Below are positions 1 through 13,000 of a stretch of 64,000 bases of DNA, one piece after another. Numbering within the stretch: the stretch's first letter is position 1; every line of letters begins with the position of its first letter. The DNA is from Corylus avellana (taxonomy: Eukaryota; Streptophyta; Magnoliopsida; Fagales; Betulaceae), in NCBI RefSeq assembly GCF_901000735.1, contig NC_081548.1, positions 7,257,364 to 7,321,363 on the forward strand, written 5' to 3'. Made by a program: the position numbers and the translations under genes. The notes below the pieces were generated by a model. The model was not told where the DNA came from. It saw nothing but the letters and a program-made list of their open reading frames with translations, and did no database searches.

Positions 1-70
1 TAGATATGATAAATAGATAATATCTTGTGGACTTTTGTTTACCAATTTTCTTTCACTTGCTCTGTGTTAG

Positions 71-2722
71 ACATCAACCAAATACAAAAAAGACAGTCAC
101 AAGGGTCCAGTGCTTGGTCTTGCTTGGAACAAGGAGTACAGGTTGCCATCTGCTCTCTGTTTGGCCTTTTCATTTGGATGTATATACTTGATATAATTCT
201 CTGTTTTTCTTTTGCGTTTTTTGTTTTTTAAAACAGGAATATACTTGCTAGTGCAAGTGCTGATAAACGAGTTAAGATCTGGGATGTGGCTGCTGGTAAA
301 TGCAATATAACCATGGAGCATCATACGGACAAGGTCAGAATTAAGCCTTAATTATGTATATTTTCTATTCATGACATGGTCGTGTGATAAATTAGAAGAG
401 ATTTGCTGTTATCTACCTGCCTAGTGAAGTGTTAATAATATAGGTATTATCTTAAAAGCTCCTTTTGGTGGTATATTGAGTACTAACCAATTGTTAGATA
501 AATTAAGGGTGGTAATCTGATGAAATTGATTATTGAGGTAGAGACTGCAAGGGTTTATTTCTTTTCAAGCTAATTTTTAGGATTTTGGTATTAGTAATTG
601 TGTTTGGTTTGTTAAAAACAAAACTGATGGCTTGATTGATTATATTGATGGGTCCACTGCCTTTTGTGCTTGATACTTCTTTTAGACTAGGGTTGAAAAA
701 CTAATTGATTGATCAGAAAAAGGAAGATAGACAAAAAGGACTGATGGGGGAGAGAGATACTATCACTGAGATGCTAGAAGCTCTCACACATGCAAATCAC
801 CCACTTTCATTCTCATTCCAAGACATGGACGGATCACTATGTATATGTATCAATATTCAACAAGACACACTGGTTGACTTATGCAGAAATCAACTTCCAA
901 TATCTGCATTGGTTGCAAGTGCTTATACAATTTTTGGTTTGTAACGTATAAATGCTCTATCCAGAAAATTTTTGTGTGCTCAAATATAATTGGGGTAAAA
1001 TATTTCAACCAATTTTTTTTCCTTCGGAATCTGTTAGTATGCATACAGGCAGGCCATTTTCCCATAATCATGTGATATTCTGCATAGTTGCAATGTTATA
1101 GTATTAGCGTAAACATGAATGCAGGGGATTCTGGATCCACATGGAGTACCATTAATACTCCCAAATGAAAAAAAAAATCTTAATGAACTCTGCAGCAGTC
1201 AAGTCTAATGAGTTTCTACTTTTACCTTCTTCTTCCTAATCATTGTAGGTTCAAGCAGTTGCATGGAATTATCACGCGCCACAAGTTATTCTTAGTGGAT
1301 CTTTTGATCGTACAGTAATCATGGTAATAAAGTTTTTACCTGCATTACCCTTTTTTTTTTTTTTTTTTTTTTTTTTCTCTTTTTCTGTTAGGCTATCCTC
1401 ATGTCAATTGTATGTGCATATGTGCGCCTCCACACAAGCTACTAATGGAGGACTTGTGTTGCTTGAGATGGGTGACATGAGAGTTTGGGAGCTTGACTTA
1501 GTCTATTAATTTCCAATTTGTATTGCTTTTAAGATAAAGTGACTTGATGTATTTTGATATTTCTGAATTGCAGAAGGATGGCAGAATACCAGAACATTCT
1601 GGTTATAAATGGTCAGTTGCAGCTGATGTAGAAAGCTTGGCATGGGATCCACACACTGAGCACTCATTTGTGGTACGTGATTTACCCTTTTATCTGAAAT
1701 ATCTTCCGATTGGTGATTTCAATTATTTTTTGTTTTTACTTATCTAAAAAAAAAAAAAAAAATTATTTTTTGTTTTTTTCTTTTTAAGAAGCAAAATGTG
1801 TCTTTGTCTGAGGACACTGTTATTGCATCTAAGATTTTTTTTTAGACTTTTGTTTTTTGTTGGAGAGGCAGTAAGATCAATTCATAATCATTCAAATGTC
1901 CTCCTAGGTGAGCCTTGAAGATGGTACTGTCAAAGGTTTTGATGTCCGGGTTGCTAAGTCTAATGCAGCTTCTGAATCAAAACCAAGTTTTACTCTCCAT
2001 GCACACGACAAAGCTGTTTGCGCAGTTTCCTATAATCCTTCAGCGCCTAATGTATGTACCTGCTTTTCTTCTCTCTCTCCCCCTCCCCCTTTCTCACGTT
2101 TTGTTCAGATCTTTTAGATTATTAACTTCCTCCTCCCTCGTGATGGGTTCTTTTACAGCTTCTTGCAACTGGATCCGAGGATAAAATGGTATCTTTATAG
2201 TAGTTTTTGTTGTTATTTTAGTATTATTTCTCATGACCCTCAGTAAACCCATAGTATTTTTTTCATTCATTGGGTGCTCCTTTGATGCAGGTAAAGCTTT
2301 GGGATTTGTCAAACAATCAACCTTCATGTGTTGCATCTGTAAATCCTAAAGCAGTAAGTGATTATTATAGTTTTTCTTATATCTAATGTCATGAGGTAAA
2401 AAGCATTTAGTGAAGATGTTGTTTTAGCTTTACTTCTCTAGATAGATTCTCATGCTTTGTCCTGGATGTTGTTAGGGAGCCGTCTTTTCCATTTCCTTCG
2501 CAGAGGACAATCCCTTTTTGCTGGCTATAGGAGGCTCTAAGGGGAAAATGGAAGTGAGTGGATTTTTTCTTTTTTTATTAATATTTTGTTATGTTGTTGA
2601 ATTTTGTTTTCCTGAAAGTTTTGTAATTGGTATTGATGATCAAAAATTTGTAGGTATGGGACGCATTATCTGATGCTTCGGTCTCTCGAAGATTTGGGAA
2701 TTACAGCAAGCAGAGGTCATGA
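71..2722 (+). CDS. PWP1: PWP1-like WD40-repeat protein (3' part; 5' end outside window)
   Basis: Nine exons can be joined in frame: 71-141, 237-333, 1249-1323, 1574-1672, 1908-2051, 2159-2188, 2291-2353, 2476-2553 and 2654-2722. They give 241 residues and end in TGA at 2720-2722. Every junction is GT-AG and the phases agree. WD40 blades are visible: GLAWN...LASASADKRVKIWD, AVAWN...LSGSFDRTV, SLAWDP...FVVSLEDGTVKGFD, LLATGSEDKMVKLWD, and a last blade ending in VWDALSD. The order and wording match plant periodic tryptophan protein 1, a nuclear/nucleolar factor of rRNA synthesis and ribosome biogenesis (family knowledge). Family members are roughly 480-500 residues, so about half the protein, with its acidic N-terminus, lies to the left. 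Exon 2159-2188 is only 30 nt. The intron 334-1248 holds nothing recognised. Identity is confident; exact exon edges are inferred. Confidence 0.9.
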
Positions 2723-4029
2723 TGTTATTAGAGTGGAAGATGAAAGAGGTTTTTGTTTCTCATCAAGCAAGAGGTTTGTCCTTTGTTGTTTTTGCTTCTG
2801 TTTCTGAGAAGGGGCATTGCCTACGAGTTATGTTCTCAAAATTTTGAATTTGTATGGCTGCAGATGATTTCTTTTAGATACCCCCTCTTCCTCCCCCTCC
2901 CCCCTTCTCTTTTTTCTTTGCTTGGAGGTGTATTTTGTAGGTCCAAGCAGTTTTGTTATTTATATACATGGGCGAGAATCTTAAGAAATGTTATGTTGTC
3001 AATGATATGGCTCCAAATCTCCATGCTGGCACTCTACTACTTAAATGGTTTACGTTACATTTGGCATTCTCTTGGTGAGGGCTTCGACTCCTGCTGGATG
3101 TAAATTGTTTCGAAATCAGGATTTGCAAGATCTGAAGATTGAAAAACTGCTACACATATTTAATTGGATATGGATTTATTTTAAATGCATTACTAATTGC
3201 AGAGATGGATACTTTTTTTTTTCACCAAAAGGTGGCCTTTGTGGTAGCTGGATATATTGATGGACAGCCTCAAGGATCTAAGCCCATCTAGGAGGACTTG
3301 AGAATCCATTCATTCTGAAACTTACAAGATTGCTAACTTGATGCAATTGGAACTTGCTATTATGAAAGGTGCACACAAATTAGAGAGGTGGGCACAAAAA
3401 ATGAGCAATTATCTTATGTAACTTTTGTGTCGCTCCAAAAATGAGGTGGCTTTTAAAATCATCATTTGATCAAAATTCAATAGTAATCAATTACAAAGGC
3501 TAATTGTGATTTTAAGAACTACATCATTTTTGAAAAGACACAAAGTGACACAAGGAATTTGTAGCATTATTCTACAAAAAAAGTGTCAAGGGAGCACATT
3601 GTTCACCTTCACCTACAAAGATGCATGGATGATGCAATTGTTAGTGGCATAGGAAGACTTGAAGCTCTTTTGTGGATTGCAGGGCATTTGAGTCGTTGAA
3701 ACGTATGTGTGATTTTGAGAGATTAACTCTTATATTAGATAGTATCAAAAGTGTGAATAATTGACATAACATATTCGATCCAAATAGAAAAAGTTCAAGT
3801 CGGAGTAATTCTATTCATAATCTCATGGTCTCCCATTCTTTCAAAGTTGATGTGGTGTGGTCATCTCAACTAAAAAGTCAATGTTTATGCACCAAATGCT
3901 ACAAAAGATAACTCCACATTAACTTTGGGGATGGGGATAATGGGGGGATGTATAGCGTTAGTCTCAAGTCTTTTGGCCTTAACGCAATTATATTATATTG
4001 TTCATTCACGGTTTTGACTGCTATTATGC
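2723..4029. other. 3' flank of PWP1 and AT-rich intergenic DNA
   Basis: The 3' UTR of the WD40 gene probably occupies the first few hundred bases. No other gene is supported. The open frames at 2753-3260 have no recognisable family and poor coding character. Confidence 0.5.
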
Positions 4030-4118
4030 CGGCTGATGTAACGTGCTTTAAGTGGCTTCTCATACCAGTCACTTAAAAACATAAAATGAAAGTCACTTAA
4101 AATACGTCACATCAGTCG
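4030..4118. repeat. Imperfect foldback repeat
   Basis: The left arm at 4030-4055 contains GGCTGATGTAACGTGCTTTA. The right arm at 4091-4118, reversed and complemented, reads GACTGATGTGACGTATTTTA. The arms are about 26 bp with roughly 80% match around a 35-bp loop, like a decayed MITE or MITE end. No target duplication is evident. Confidence 0.5.
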
Positions 4119-6059
4119 ATATGAAATAAGTGTGGCAAATGAGTACAAAAAATGGTATTTGTCCATTTATACTCTCATAGAGTATAAACTTTATTGAATT
4201 TAACTTTAGTGTTGTAAAACAAAACAACATGATATCTGCCGTTAAAAAACAGATGGTGAAGATTAAATGGAAGAGATTTTAAAACAGACAACGTTGTCTC
4301 TTAAAGGAATTAATGAATTCGATTTAGACGGAACTAACATCTAATTCTAAAGAAGATCTATTATAGTCACTTGCATGTTTACACCCTCTAACACACAACT
4401 GACACAAGCCAGGCCAGCTTCAACCAATTCACGGCCTTACTTTGTACAAGAATGCCCAAAGCACTACTAAACTCCTACACCATCATCATCATTGCAATGA
4501 GTAAATACAATCTTTACAACCAAACTTTTGTACATGCACCCCCCCCCCCCCATACGCGAATGTATTCATCCTTTTCAACGTGTTTGAAGTTCATGGCTCT
4601 TTAACATTATAGTGTTGCGCCTAGGAGCCTTAGATTTTTATTTTGATATAGTTGAAGTATAAGTTCAATAGAATATAATGTATAATCGAGTTGTAACTTG
4701 AAAGGCAAGGCCCAACCAAGACCTTATCGGGACATCATTGAGACTTCGTCCTGATGACTTTATAAGGACTCACCAAGACATTGTTGAGCCCCGCTGGGCT
4801 TGCTAGAATCTGCTATGACACTTTTCAGCCTCTGCCGGAACATGTACTTGTGTGTATTTATTGCAGAGTCCCAATAGTGTCTCAATGATGTCCCAACAGT
4901 GTCCTAATGTACTACTGTCGGAACTCAATTTTTTAGTTTTTTTTTTTTTTTTTAAATTATATTAATATTTTTATGTTTTGAATAAATATTGATTTTTATA
5001 GCTTTCTATGATCCAATAAAAACATAAAAAAATATTTGTGATTTTTTATATGTGCCAAACGCCTCACCACAAAAAGTGGAAACATAAAAATACCCATATC
5101 ATATCATAACTCTTAAGTGAACCTTAAAATACATATTAAGGTTCCATCTATTTTAAGGTTCTCACATACATATTTTTCTTTTAACGTTTCATATTTAGAG
5201 GTTCGCACGGATAAAAACATCATCTCCAGTAGCATTAGGTATTTTACCTAGTGAAAAAGTACAATTCTTTACTTTACCTATTGTTTTTTCACTACACTCC
5301 AACATATTCTCTATTTCATTCTCTACTTGCTTTAAAATATTATTTCTCATCATTTTTTTATTATATTATTGCCAATACATAACTAAAGGAAAAAAAACAA
5401 ACACACATATAAAAATCATTCATAAAAACAAAAATAAACACATATGAGAAACATTCATCTCACATGCACGTACGAATTCTTAAAATTAATAACATAAATA
5501 AATTTTTTCATCCAACTGCAATTGATTTGTTCTGTGTGTTTACATCCGTGTGTTTCCATGAAATAAATTTTTTTTGCATTCAATTTTTTCATTCAACTGT
5601 GTGAATAAATTTTCTGAGCGAAATAGATCAATTTTGTGTTTGAGAGAGAGATGTAGCAGATGTGAAGAGCTCTTCAAAAGAAATAAAAGATGTTAGGTGA
5701 AAAGATGTGAAGTAAAGAAACAATAAACAAAAGAAAAATAAATAATATTTTATTCATCTAGTGTGCTACAGTGAATAGCTCTAAATTGCTATTCACTATA
5801 GTAATGTAGCTATTATAGCTAATGATAAATTACTCTGTTGGAGCTAAAAAAAGAGCAATAATAGCTAAATATAGCTAATATTGGTCTTTTAGCTAAAGTA
5901 AGGGTCGATTCCATCTATTATTAATACATTGAAAAACGTTTTCTACTAATACTCGGAAAAACATGTATTTTACTTAAGGTTCCCATCTATTAATACTCGG
6001 AAAAATACTCACATGCATACTTGAAACGTTTCCATCTATTTCGCATTCACCGACCCTTT
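4119..6059. other. Intergenic, AT-rich, probable decayed MITE
   Basis: No gene is seen. A run of 13 C lies at about 4540-4552. From about 5222 (CATCTCCAGTAGCATTAG) to about 5843 (ACTCTGTTGGAG) the ends are loosely complementary. The right part contains a palindrome (GAATAGCTCTAAATTGCTATTC) that suggests an old foldback transposon, but the terminal match is weak. The HBS1 promoter should lie in the last few hundred bases; no clear TATA box was chosen. Confidence 0.35.
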
Positions 6060-7017
6060 TACCTCGTTTCACATTGTATCTACTAGAGAGAGCGAGAGAG
6101 ACACAGAAAGAAGCGGAAGCCTGTCTGGATGCCCTGCTTCGCATCACCGTTCTACCTGGTGAAGCCCTAATCTTTTTCTTTTCTCTTGTGCTTTACTTCC
6201 TCCAACGTACAAACCCTAGCTGTTTTTTTTTTTTTTTTTTTCTTTCGAAATTCCTTATCGGTATTTTGAATTCTAGGCGGAATCATTTTGTGCATGAATT
6301 TTCTCCGTTCCTTTGTGGACATTGCTTGGCAAAGAAGCCAATGAAATTGGTTTGATTATTTTTTGAAATATTTTTTATTCATTGGTGTGAATATATATAT
6401 CCACGAGTTTTACAGGAATTCATTACAATTGTCTCACTCCTCGTTTGGTTGCTGAGAAAACGGAGGAAAAGACAAGGAAATCATAGAATGTTTGTTATTT
6501 TGCCCCCCCAGAATAATATTTATTTCAATTAGCTCACCCAATTGGCTGTTTTAGGCGCAGGTTATATATTTGTTTTTTTTTTTATTGATTTTAGTTTTAT
6601 TTCACATAATTTATGCCCAAATATTTGAAATTTAATATAATGGTACTACCCAAATAAGATGATGGTCATACAGGCTTTACCAATAAACTAAAAGTTTTAT
6701 ATTAATATTTGTTGTGCAGCTTCATTCATGTTTGGAGAAGGAGAAAGCAGTGTGTTCTGGAGCTAAGCTTTTTACTTCATAAGTGTTGTCGCTTATTGGA
6801 TTGAGGTTGTATTTGCTGGGAGTATAATATAGTGAACACGCAGTAGGTTTGGTTGGCCAATGAATCGTTAAATTACTGATTCTTTTGATGTTCCACGTCT
6901 TTAGGGTATGTGGGTCTTTGCAGTCAAGGTTGCTTTGTTTCATTTCGCATGTGTATTATGTTTGTTTCTTACATTTCTAATTGAGATATCCTTCTCTCTC
7001 TCTTGCTTACCAGGACC
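6060..7017 (+). other. 5' leader of the HBS1 gene with a leader intron
   Basis: A GA-rich segment (about 6084-6110) typical of plant leaders precedes a donor (CTACCTG|GTGAAG, GT at 6159-6160). A matching acceptor with pyrimidine tract lies at 7012-7013 (TTGCTTACCAG), four bases before the start codon. This predicts an intron of about 855 bp wholly inside the 5' UTR. Confidence 0.6.
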
Positions 7018-10000
7018 ATGCCTCGTAAAGTAAGTTATGGAATTGATTATGATGAAGACTACGATGACTATGAAGATTATGATTATGATAATGACCATGA
7101 TTTTGACGTAGAAGATGATGGTCAGTAACCTTATTAACTTGAAGCTCTCCTTTCACGCTGGTCTTTTCCTTTCTTTTCCTTTTTCTCTGTTTTCTTTTCT
7201 TTTTTCTTTTTTTTGCTCTTAGTCACTTGTTCTCCAGCCCATTGTCAATGTTAGACAATTCAAATCCGGTAATGTGTGCTCAATTTGCATGATGTTTAAC
7301 CTGTTCTCAACTATATGTCCTCTTTCTGTTTTTCCCTGTTTGGCAAAATGCTTATTTTCCATGCCTGTAGAAAAGGGCACTAAGGTGCATGCCTATTTAA
7401 GTTCAATTCTAGTAGCAAAGGTGTTTTCATTCAAAGGTAATGGTAACGATAGTTGTAATTGTAATTGTGTTGTTTTTTGTTATTTTATTTTTTTAACATC
7501 CTCGTAGATGTCAAGGCCACTTTCTGGTAGTGGTTACTAGAATGCAAACTTCATGGAATACTAATTATCTTGTAAAATATGGTATTTTTCTATTTATTTT
7601 CTTGCTCTCAAATACAGCTCTCAGACACGTGGATCCTATGTTGATATAATACATGCTTCTCATTATTATTTTTTGATGAATATACATGCTTCTCATTATA
7701 TCAACCCCCTGATGTTTATTTTCTGTAACAGGCAAGCCACCTCAGTCAAAGCAAGGAACTACAAAGCGTGGGATTTGGAGTTGTTCCATTTGCACTTATG
7801 ATAATGATGAGAGTTTCTCTGCATGTGATATTTGTGGGGTTCTTCGTAATCCGTTGATTAATGCTGGCACCAATAGGGATAAGCAAACAGGTATTCAATT
7901 GTTTCTTCTTATTATAATTCGTATCATCTTACTCTTTGGGAACTCAGCTTCTGAATGGATTGACCTTTACTGATATTTAATGTCTGATGGGACATATCTC
8001 TACCATCCCTGTTTTTTGGAAAATTTAAAATGCATGTGTTGGGTTTGGTTTTGGGCAAGATCTACCATATCAAACAAAATTTTGTATCAAGGTTGTCGTG
8101 CAGACAGTTTGTATCCATCTTAGTACCTCCCTTATTCTAGCGTCTTTGTCAGGTTTTCTTTAAAGTTTGTTCTGCTTTTATGGAGTAGATCTCTTTCATG
8201 CAGTTGAGGGCATGTGCAAAGATTCTGGAGCATCCAAAATGGCCACTTCTCTATTTGCATCATTGCCGCAACGGATACCCGAAACGGATGTATTGTTTCA
8301 AAAGCAGAATGATGTTTTTGTGAAGGAAGAGGGCAATAACTCCCACAGGCATATGAATATCCAAGGACAATTTCATGAATTCCATAAGGCTTTTAGTACT
8401 TGTAGCCATCACCATGTTAATATAGGTCCGCACATGTCTGAAAACAGGATGTGGATCTATAGAACTAGAATAAACATTCCTCTTGTAGTTGAGTATACTT
8501 TGAATCCATCAGTACTATGTCCTAATTAAAAATTTGTAGTTTCTCCTGCTAATAGCTATAGTACATTGTTAGATATATTCTAACGTTACTTATGTTAACA
8601 ATACAGCCTCTTTCAAGTTTGATGTTCCATCCCCAGATGATTTGGTTTCTAATGGATTGCGCTCTGCCAAAATGGGTTCAAAAGGTATCCTATTGTGGTT
8701 GCAAATATATTTTCTCTGAAAGTTCAACTCAAATTGAAAAAAGAAAAAAAGCCCTTTTGATAAAATAAATAGTAATGGAAAGAGCTTTAGGAGCACTATA
8801 TCTTTAAACTAACTTCAAAGTTAAGAATTTTTACAATCCTTCTCATTGGTATGGAAGTATCCTTTCCTTTTGAGTTCTGTGGAATCTGTTAACACAATGG
8901 TACAAGTTATCATTCTAGTTTCAATTAGCATAATTCATTATTATTCTCTATGTACAAACTTGTTTCTTAAAGCCTTATTTAAGTGGATCTCTGCTACTGC
9001 CTGTCTCCATGTCTCTAGCTATGTAGATTTCTCTTTTTTCTTGTTCTTGATTTGCTTGGTGTTTCTCTTATATATACTTTTTGTGTACTTAGGTTGCACT
9101 CCTTGCTCTTTTAATGAATTTCCTTACTTATATATTAAAAAGAAAAATCATTATTGGCCCTCTTTTATGCTACGAATAACTTTTGCCAACTTAAATGCTT
9201 AAGTGGTATAAATGCATAATGTCATGGTTATGACATGACTAAAGTTGTGGGGTGGGCTAGGTGAAGAGTTCAAATGTCATCTAGTAAGCTGGTTCAAAGT
9301 TTGTTTTCTGATTTCTAAGGGTGGGTTGGGGGTTCAAAACCTGCTCTTGTTCAACCGTGTTCTTTCGGGGAAGTGGCTATGACGCTATATACATGAGAGA
9401 TAGGCTATGTGGAGAGTCGTAGTGGATTCTAAGTATGGTAGCTTGTGGAGGTGGGTAGTGTTCTAATGAGGTTCATGGGTTGTATGAGGTAGGGTTATGG
9501 AAAAATATCAGGAGGGCTTGGGGGGAGTTTGCTAGTCATACTAGATTTAAGGTTGGAGACCGCTCCAAGATTAGATTTTGGCATGACTTGTAGTGTTGAG
9601 ATCAAGCCCTCATGGAAGCTTTCCTAGATTTGTATAGTATAGCTCATGTTAAGGATGCCTCTGTGGCGGGTCATTTGGAGCTTTCTAGTGGCTCCCATAA
9701 CTAGAACGTAAGTTTTATCGGAGCGGTTCATGATTGGGAGGTGGATGTCTTTGTTTCGTTCTTCAATTTTGTCATGATCCTCTAGAGTGAGATGGGGAGG
9801 TAAAAAAAGCTTTGCTGGGTCCCTTCCAAGAGGGGGTTGTTTGATATTAGATCGTTCTATAATGTCCAGTCCCCCATAATGGTACTCTATTACCTTGGAA
9901 GAGTATTTGGTGGAATAAGGGGTTCATGAGAGCGGCGTTCTTTGCTTGGTTGGCCACCTTGGGGAAGATACTCACATGGATAACCTAAGGAAGCAAGATG

Positions 10001-13000
10001 TGATTGTGGTGGATTGATTTGTATGTGTAAGAGGTGTGGGGAGTTTGTGGATCATCGTTTTTCTCCACTGTGAGATTGCTAGTGCCTTATGGAGTGCTAT
10101 CTTTAATCGTGTTGGGCTAACTTGGGTTATGCCTAGAATAGTGGTTGACCTTTTCGATTGTTGGAGAGGGTTGAGTGGCAGTCCTCAAAAGATGGTACCG
10201 TTATGCTTTTTGTGGTGTATTTGAAGGGAAAGAAATGATTGGATTTTTGAAGACCGCGAGAGGACAGTGGTGGATTTTAATTCCTCCAATATTCTTTACC
10301 ACTGTGTAGCTGCTTTAGACTTCTTTAATTTGATTGGTTTTCATGTTTTTCTTTATTGTTTTTCTCTTTCTAGCTAGGTGTTTTCTTGTATACTTCATGT
10401 GTATTTGAGTTGCGTTTTCTTGTGCTTTTTAATGATATTTCAATTACCAAAAAAAAAAAAAAAAAGACATGACTAAAGTTGGCAAATAGAGTCCATTATG
10501 TTGGAGATTTATTTTGTGATGACTGATTTAAATAACGTGAGTGATAGCATAATATGAGATCACCAATTTGGAAACTCATTGTTTTTTGTTGGCAAAGATG
10601 CATTGAAGTTTATAATTGCATTTATTTTAGCGAGGAAGTCTACCTTTGAAATGAATTCCCGGACAGGTTAATCTATGTGGAAGGATGTAGTAACACAATC
10701 TTAGCATTTGGAGAATTTTGACCTGCATTTTGGGGGTCTACGGTGCACCACTTTAGGACAATCATTCTCTGGAAGAGTTGGCCCTAAATCCTTATAATAG
10801 CTCCATATGAATAAAGGGTTTTTTGGCAAGCACAACTTATGCATCCGTAAGGAATAACATACATAGCCTCATTTTTGACCCCTTGTTTATGGAGGTGGAG
10901 ATGCCAATGGTGGTTCAAAGAGGCAAAGACCGTTGGCAATAAAGTTAATTATTCTGTATGGGTGGCTTGTAAGTTGATGTATTTGCTTTTTATTTATTGT
11001 TTTTTCACTATGTCGGTAATGGCCTGGTGTGGTTGATAAGTGTGTGCGTGTGTCGTATCTGAACTGAAGTGGTTTGGTTTAGATATCTTAATGTAACAAA
11101 TCTATGGTAAAATAATTCCTGCCAAACTGAGTATTTCCAACATTTGAATTGTTTGAATTGGTTTGGTACTTATACCCATGGCCATTAAGTTGATTTTGGG
11201 CTAAGAATTACCCCGTTAGTGGTTGGTTCTGGATTGAGATCAAAACCTTCCTGACTTACACCTCCAGTGGCAAACTATAATTTTTTGCGTATCAAGAATT
11301 TTTCGCATCCTCTAGTTTTCTGAGAAATTCTGAGCTGGCTGGATTGATTGAATAGTTCTTTTGAAAACACTTCTTTTAGGATATCCCAAGTTTAAAATTT
11401 TTATTTTCTTTGTCTACTACTTTTACTTGCAGTCAACTCTGCGGACTTGAAATCTTCAAGAGTTTCCTCAAGCATCACTGAGAAGAATGGTCTACTTAAT
11501 ACAAAAGCAAGTGCTGAAAAGTTGGATATCTCATCTTCGTTGATGCGAAAAGGCAGACAAGATACTTTTGATGACAGCAATCATTCGAAGAACAGAGCTC
11601 ATAATATACAATCGAGTGTAAAAGTTTCGGATAGCTCATTGGAAACTATGCCAAAACATTACAATGTCGACGCAAGCAATAATTCGAAGAATGATAGAGG
11701 AAACAAACTATCGAGTGATAAATGCTCTGATAACTCACCTGCATTGAATCTAAAAGGCAGACATGATAGAATAGATGAGAGCAGTAGTTCTTCAGTGAGT
11801 GGGGGCAAGCCAGAAAGCCTTACCAATAGTTTGAATAAAAGGGCTTTGGGTGTTGGTTCTGGGTTTTCAAATAATGTTAATGCTACAGTCACTCATTCAA
11901 AGGAACAGTATAAACCTGAAAAGTGGATGCTCCCTGACCAAGCTGAAGATACATTGACACAACTGAATCTTGCGATTGTAAGTCGACCTTTAACCCAGTC
12001 CTATAATCCAGGAGATCTAGCCTTTTAGCTCTTCTATAGTTGATTTATTATCTAGACATATCACTGATGTCATTTTGTTCAATCTGTCATTGTAGGTTGG
12101 TCATGTTGATTCTGGAAAATCAACACTCTCTGGTAGACTACTACACCTCTTGGGCCGAATATCCCAAAAAGAGATGCACAAATATGAAAAGGAGGCAAAG
12201 ATACAGGTATAATCCCTGCAATTTTGTCTGTGGGTGCTTTAAAAGCATGATTTTGTTGTATTTATGTGGTGTTTGTTTCTCAACCAGGGCAAAGGGTCCT
12301 TTGCTTATGCCTGGGCATTGGATGAGAGCACTGAAGAGAGGGAAAGGGGAATAACTATGACAGTGGGTGTTGCTTATTTTGATTCCAAAAAGTATCATGT
12401 TGTTGTGCTTGACTCACCAGGCCATAAGGATTTTGTTCCGAACATGATATCTGGAGCAACACAAGCTGATGCTGCAATTCTTGTCATAGATGCCTCGTTT
12501 GGTGCATTTGAAGCTGGTATGGACAATGCTAAGGGGCAAACACGGGAGCACGCACAACTTATCAGAAGTTTTGGTGTTGATCAAATTATAGTTGTGATTA
12601 ACAAAATGGATGCCGTGGATTACTCAAAGGAACGGTTTGATTTGATTAAACAACAACTTGGAACCTTTCTACGTACTTGTGGGTTTAGAGATTCTCTTAT
12701 ATCATGGATCCCATTGAGTGCCATGGAAAATCAAAATTTGGTGGCTGCTCCTTCTGATGTTCGTCTGCTGTCCTGGTGAGTTTGCTTTCCTCCGATTCCT
12801 TGTCACATCCTTTTGTTCTTGTAGATCTTTGAGTTTCCTATCTATGAAATCTTTTTACACCATGGGGAAATAGCAACTGAACATTAGATAATATTCAATT
12901 TTGGAAATGATATTGTACCAGTATTCAACTTAAGGAGAAAAGAAATGATGATTTCAGATTTCCTGCTTATTAATGAGATGAAGTTCCATTTGGTGATATA

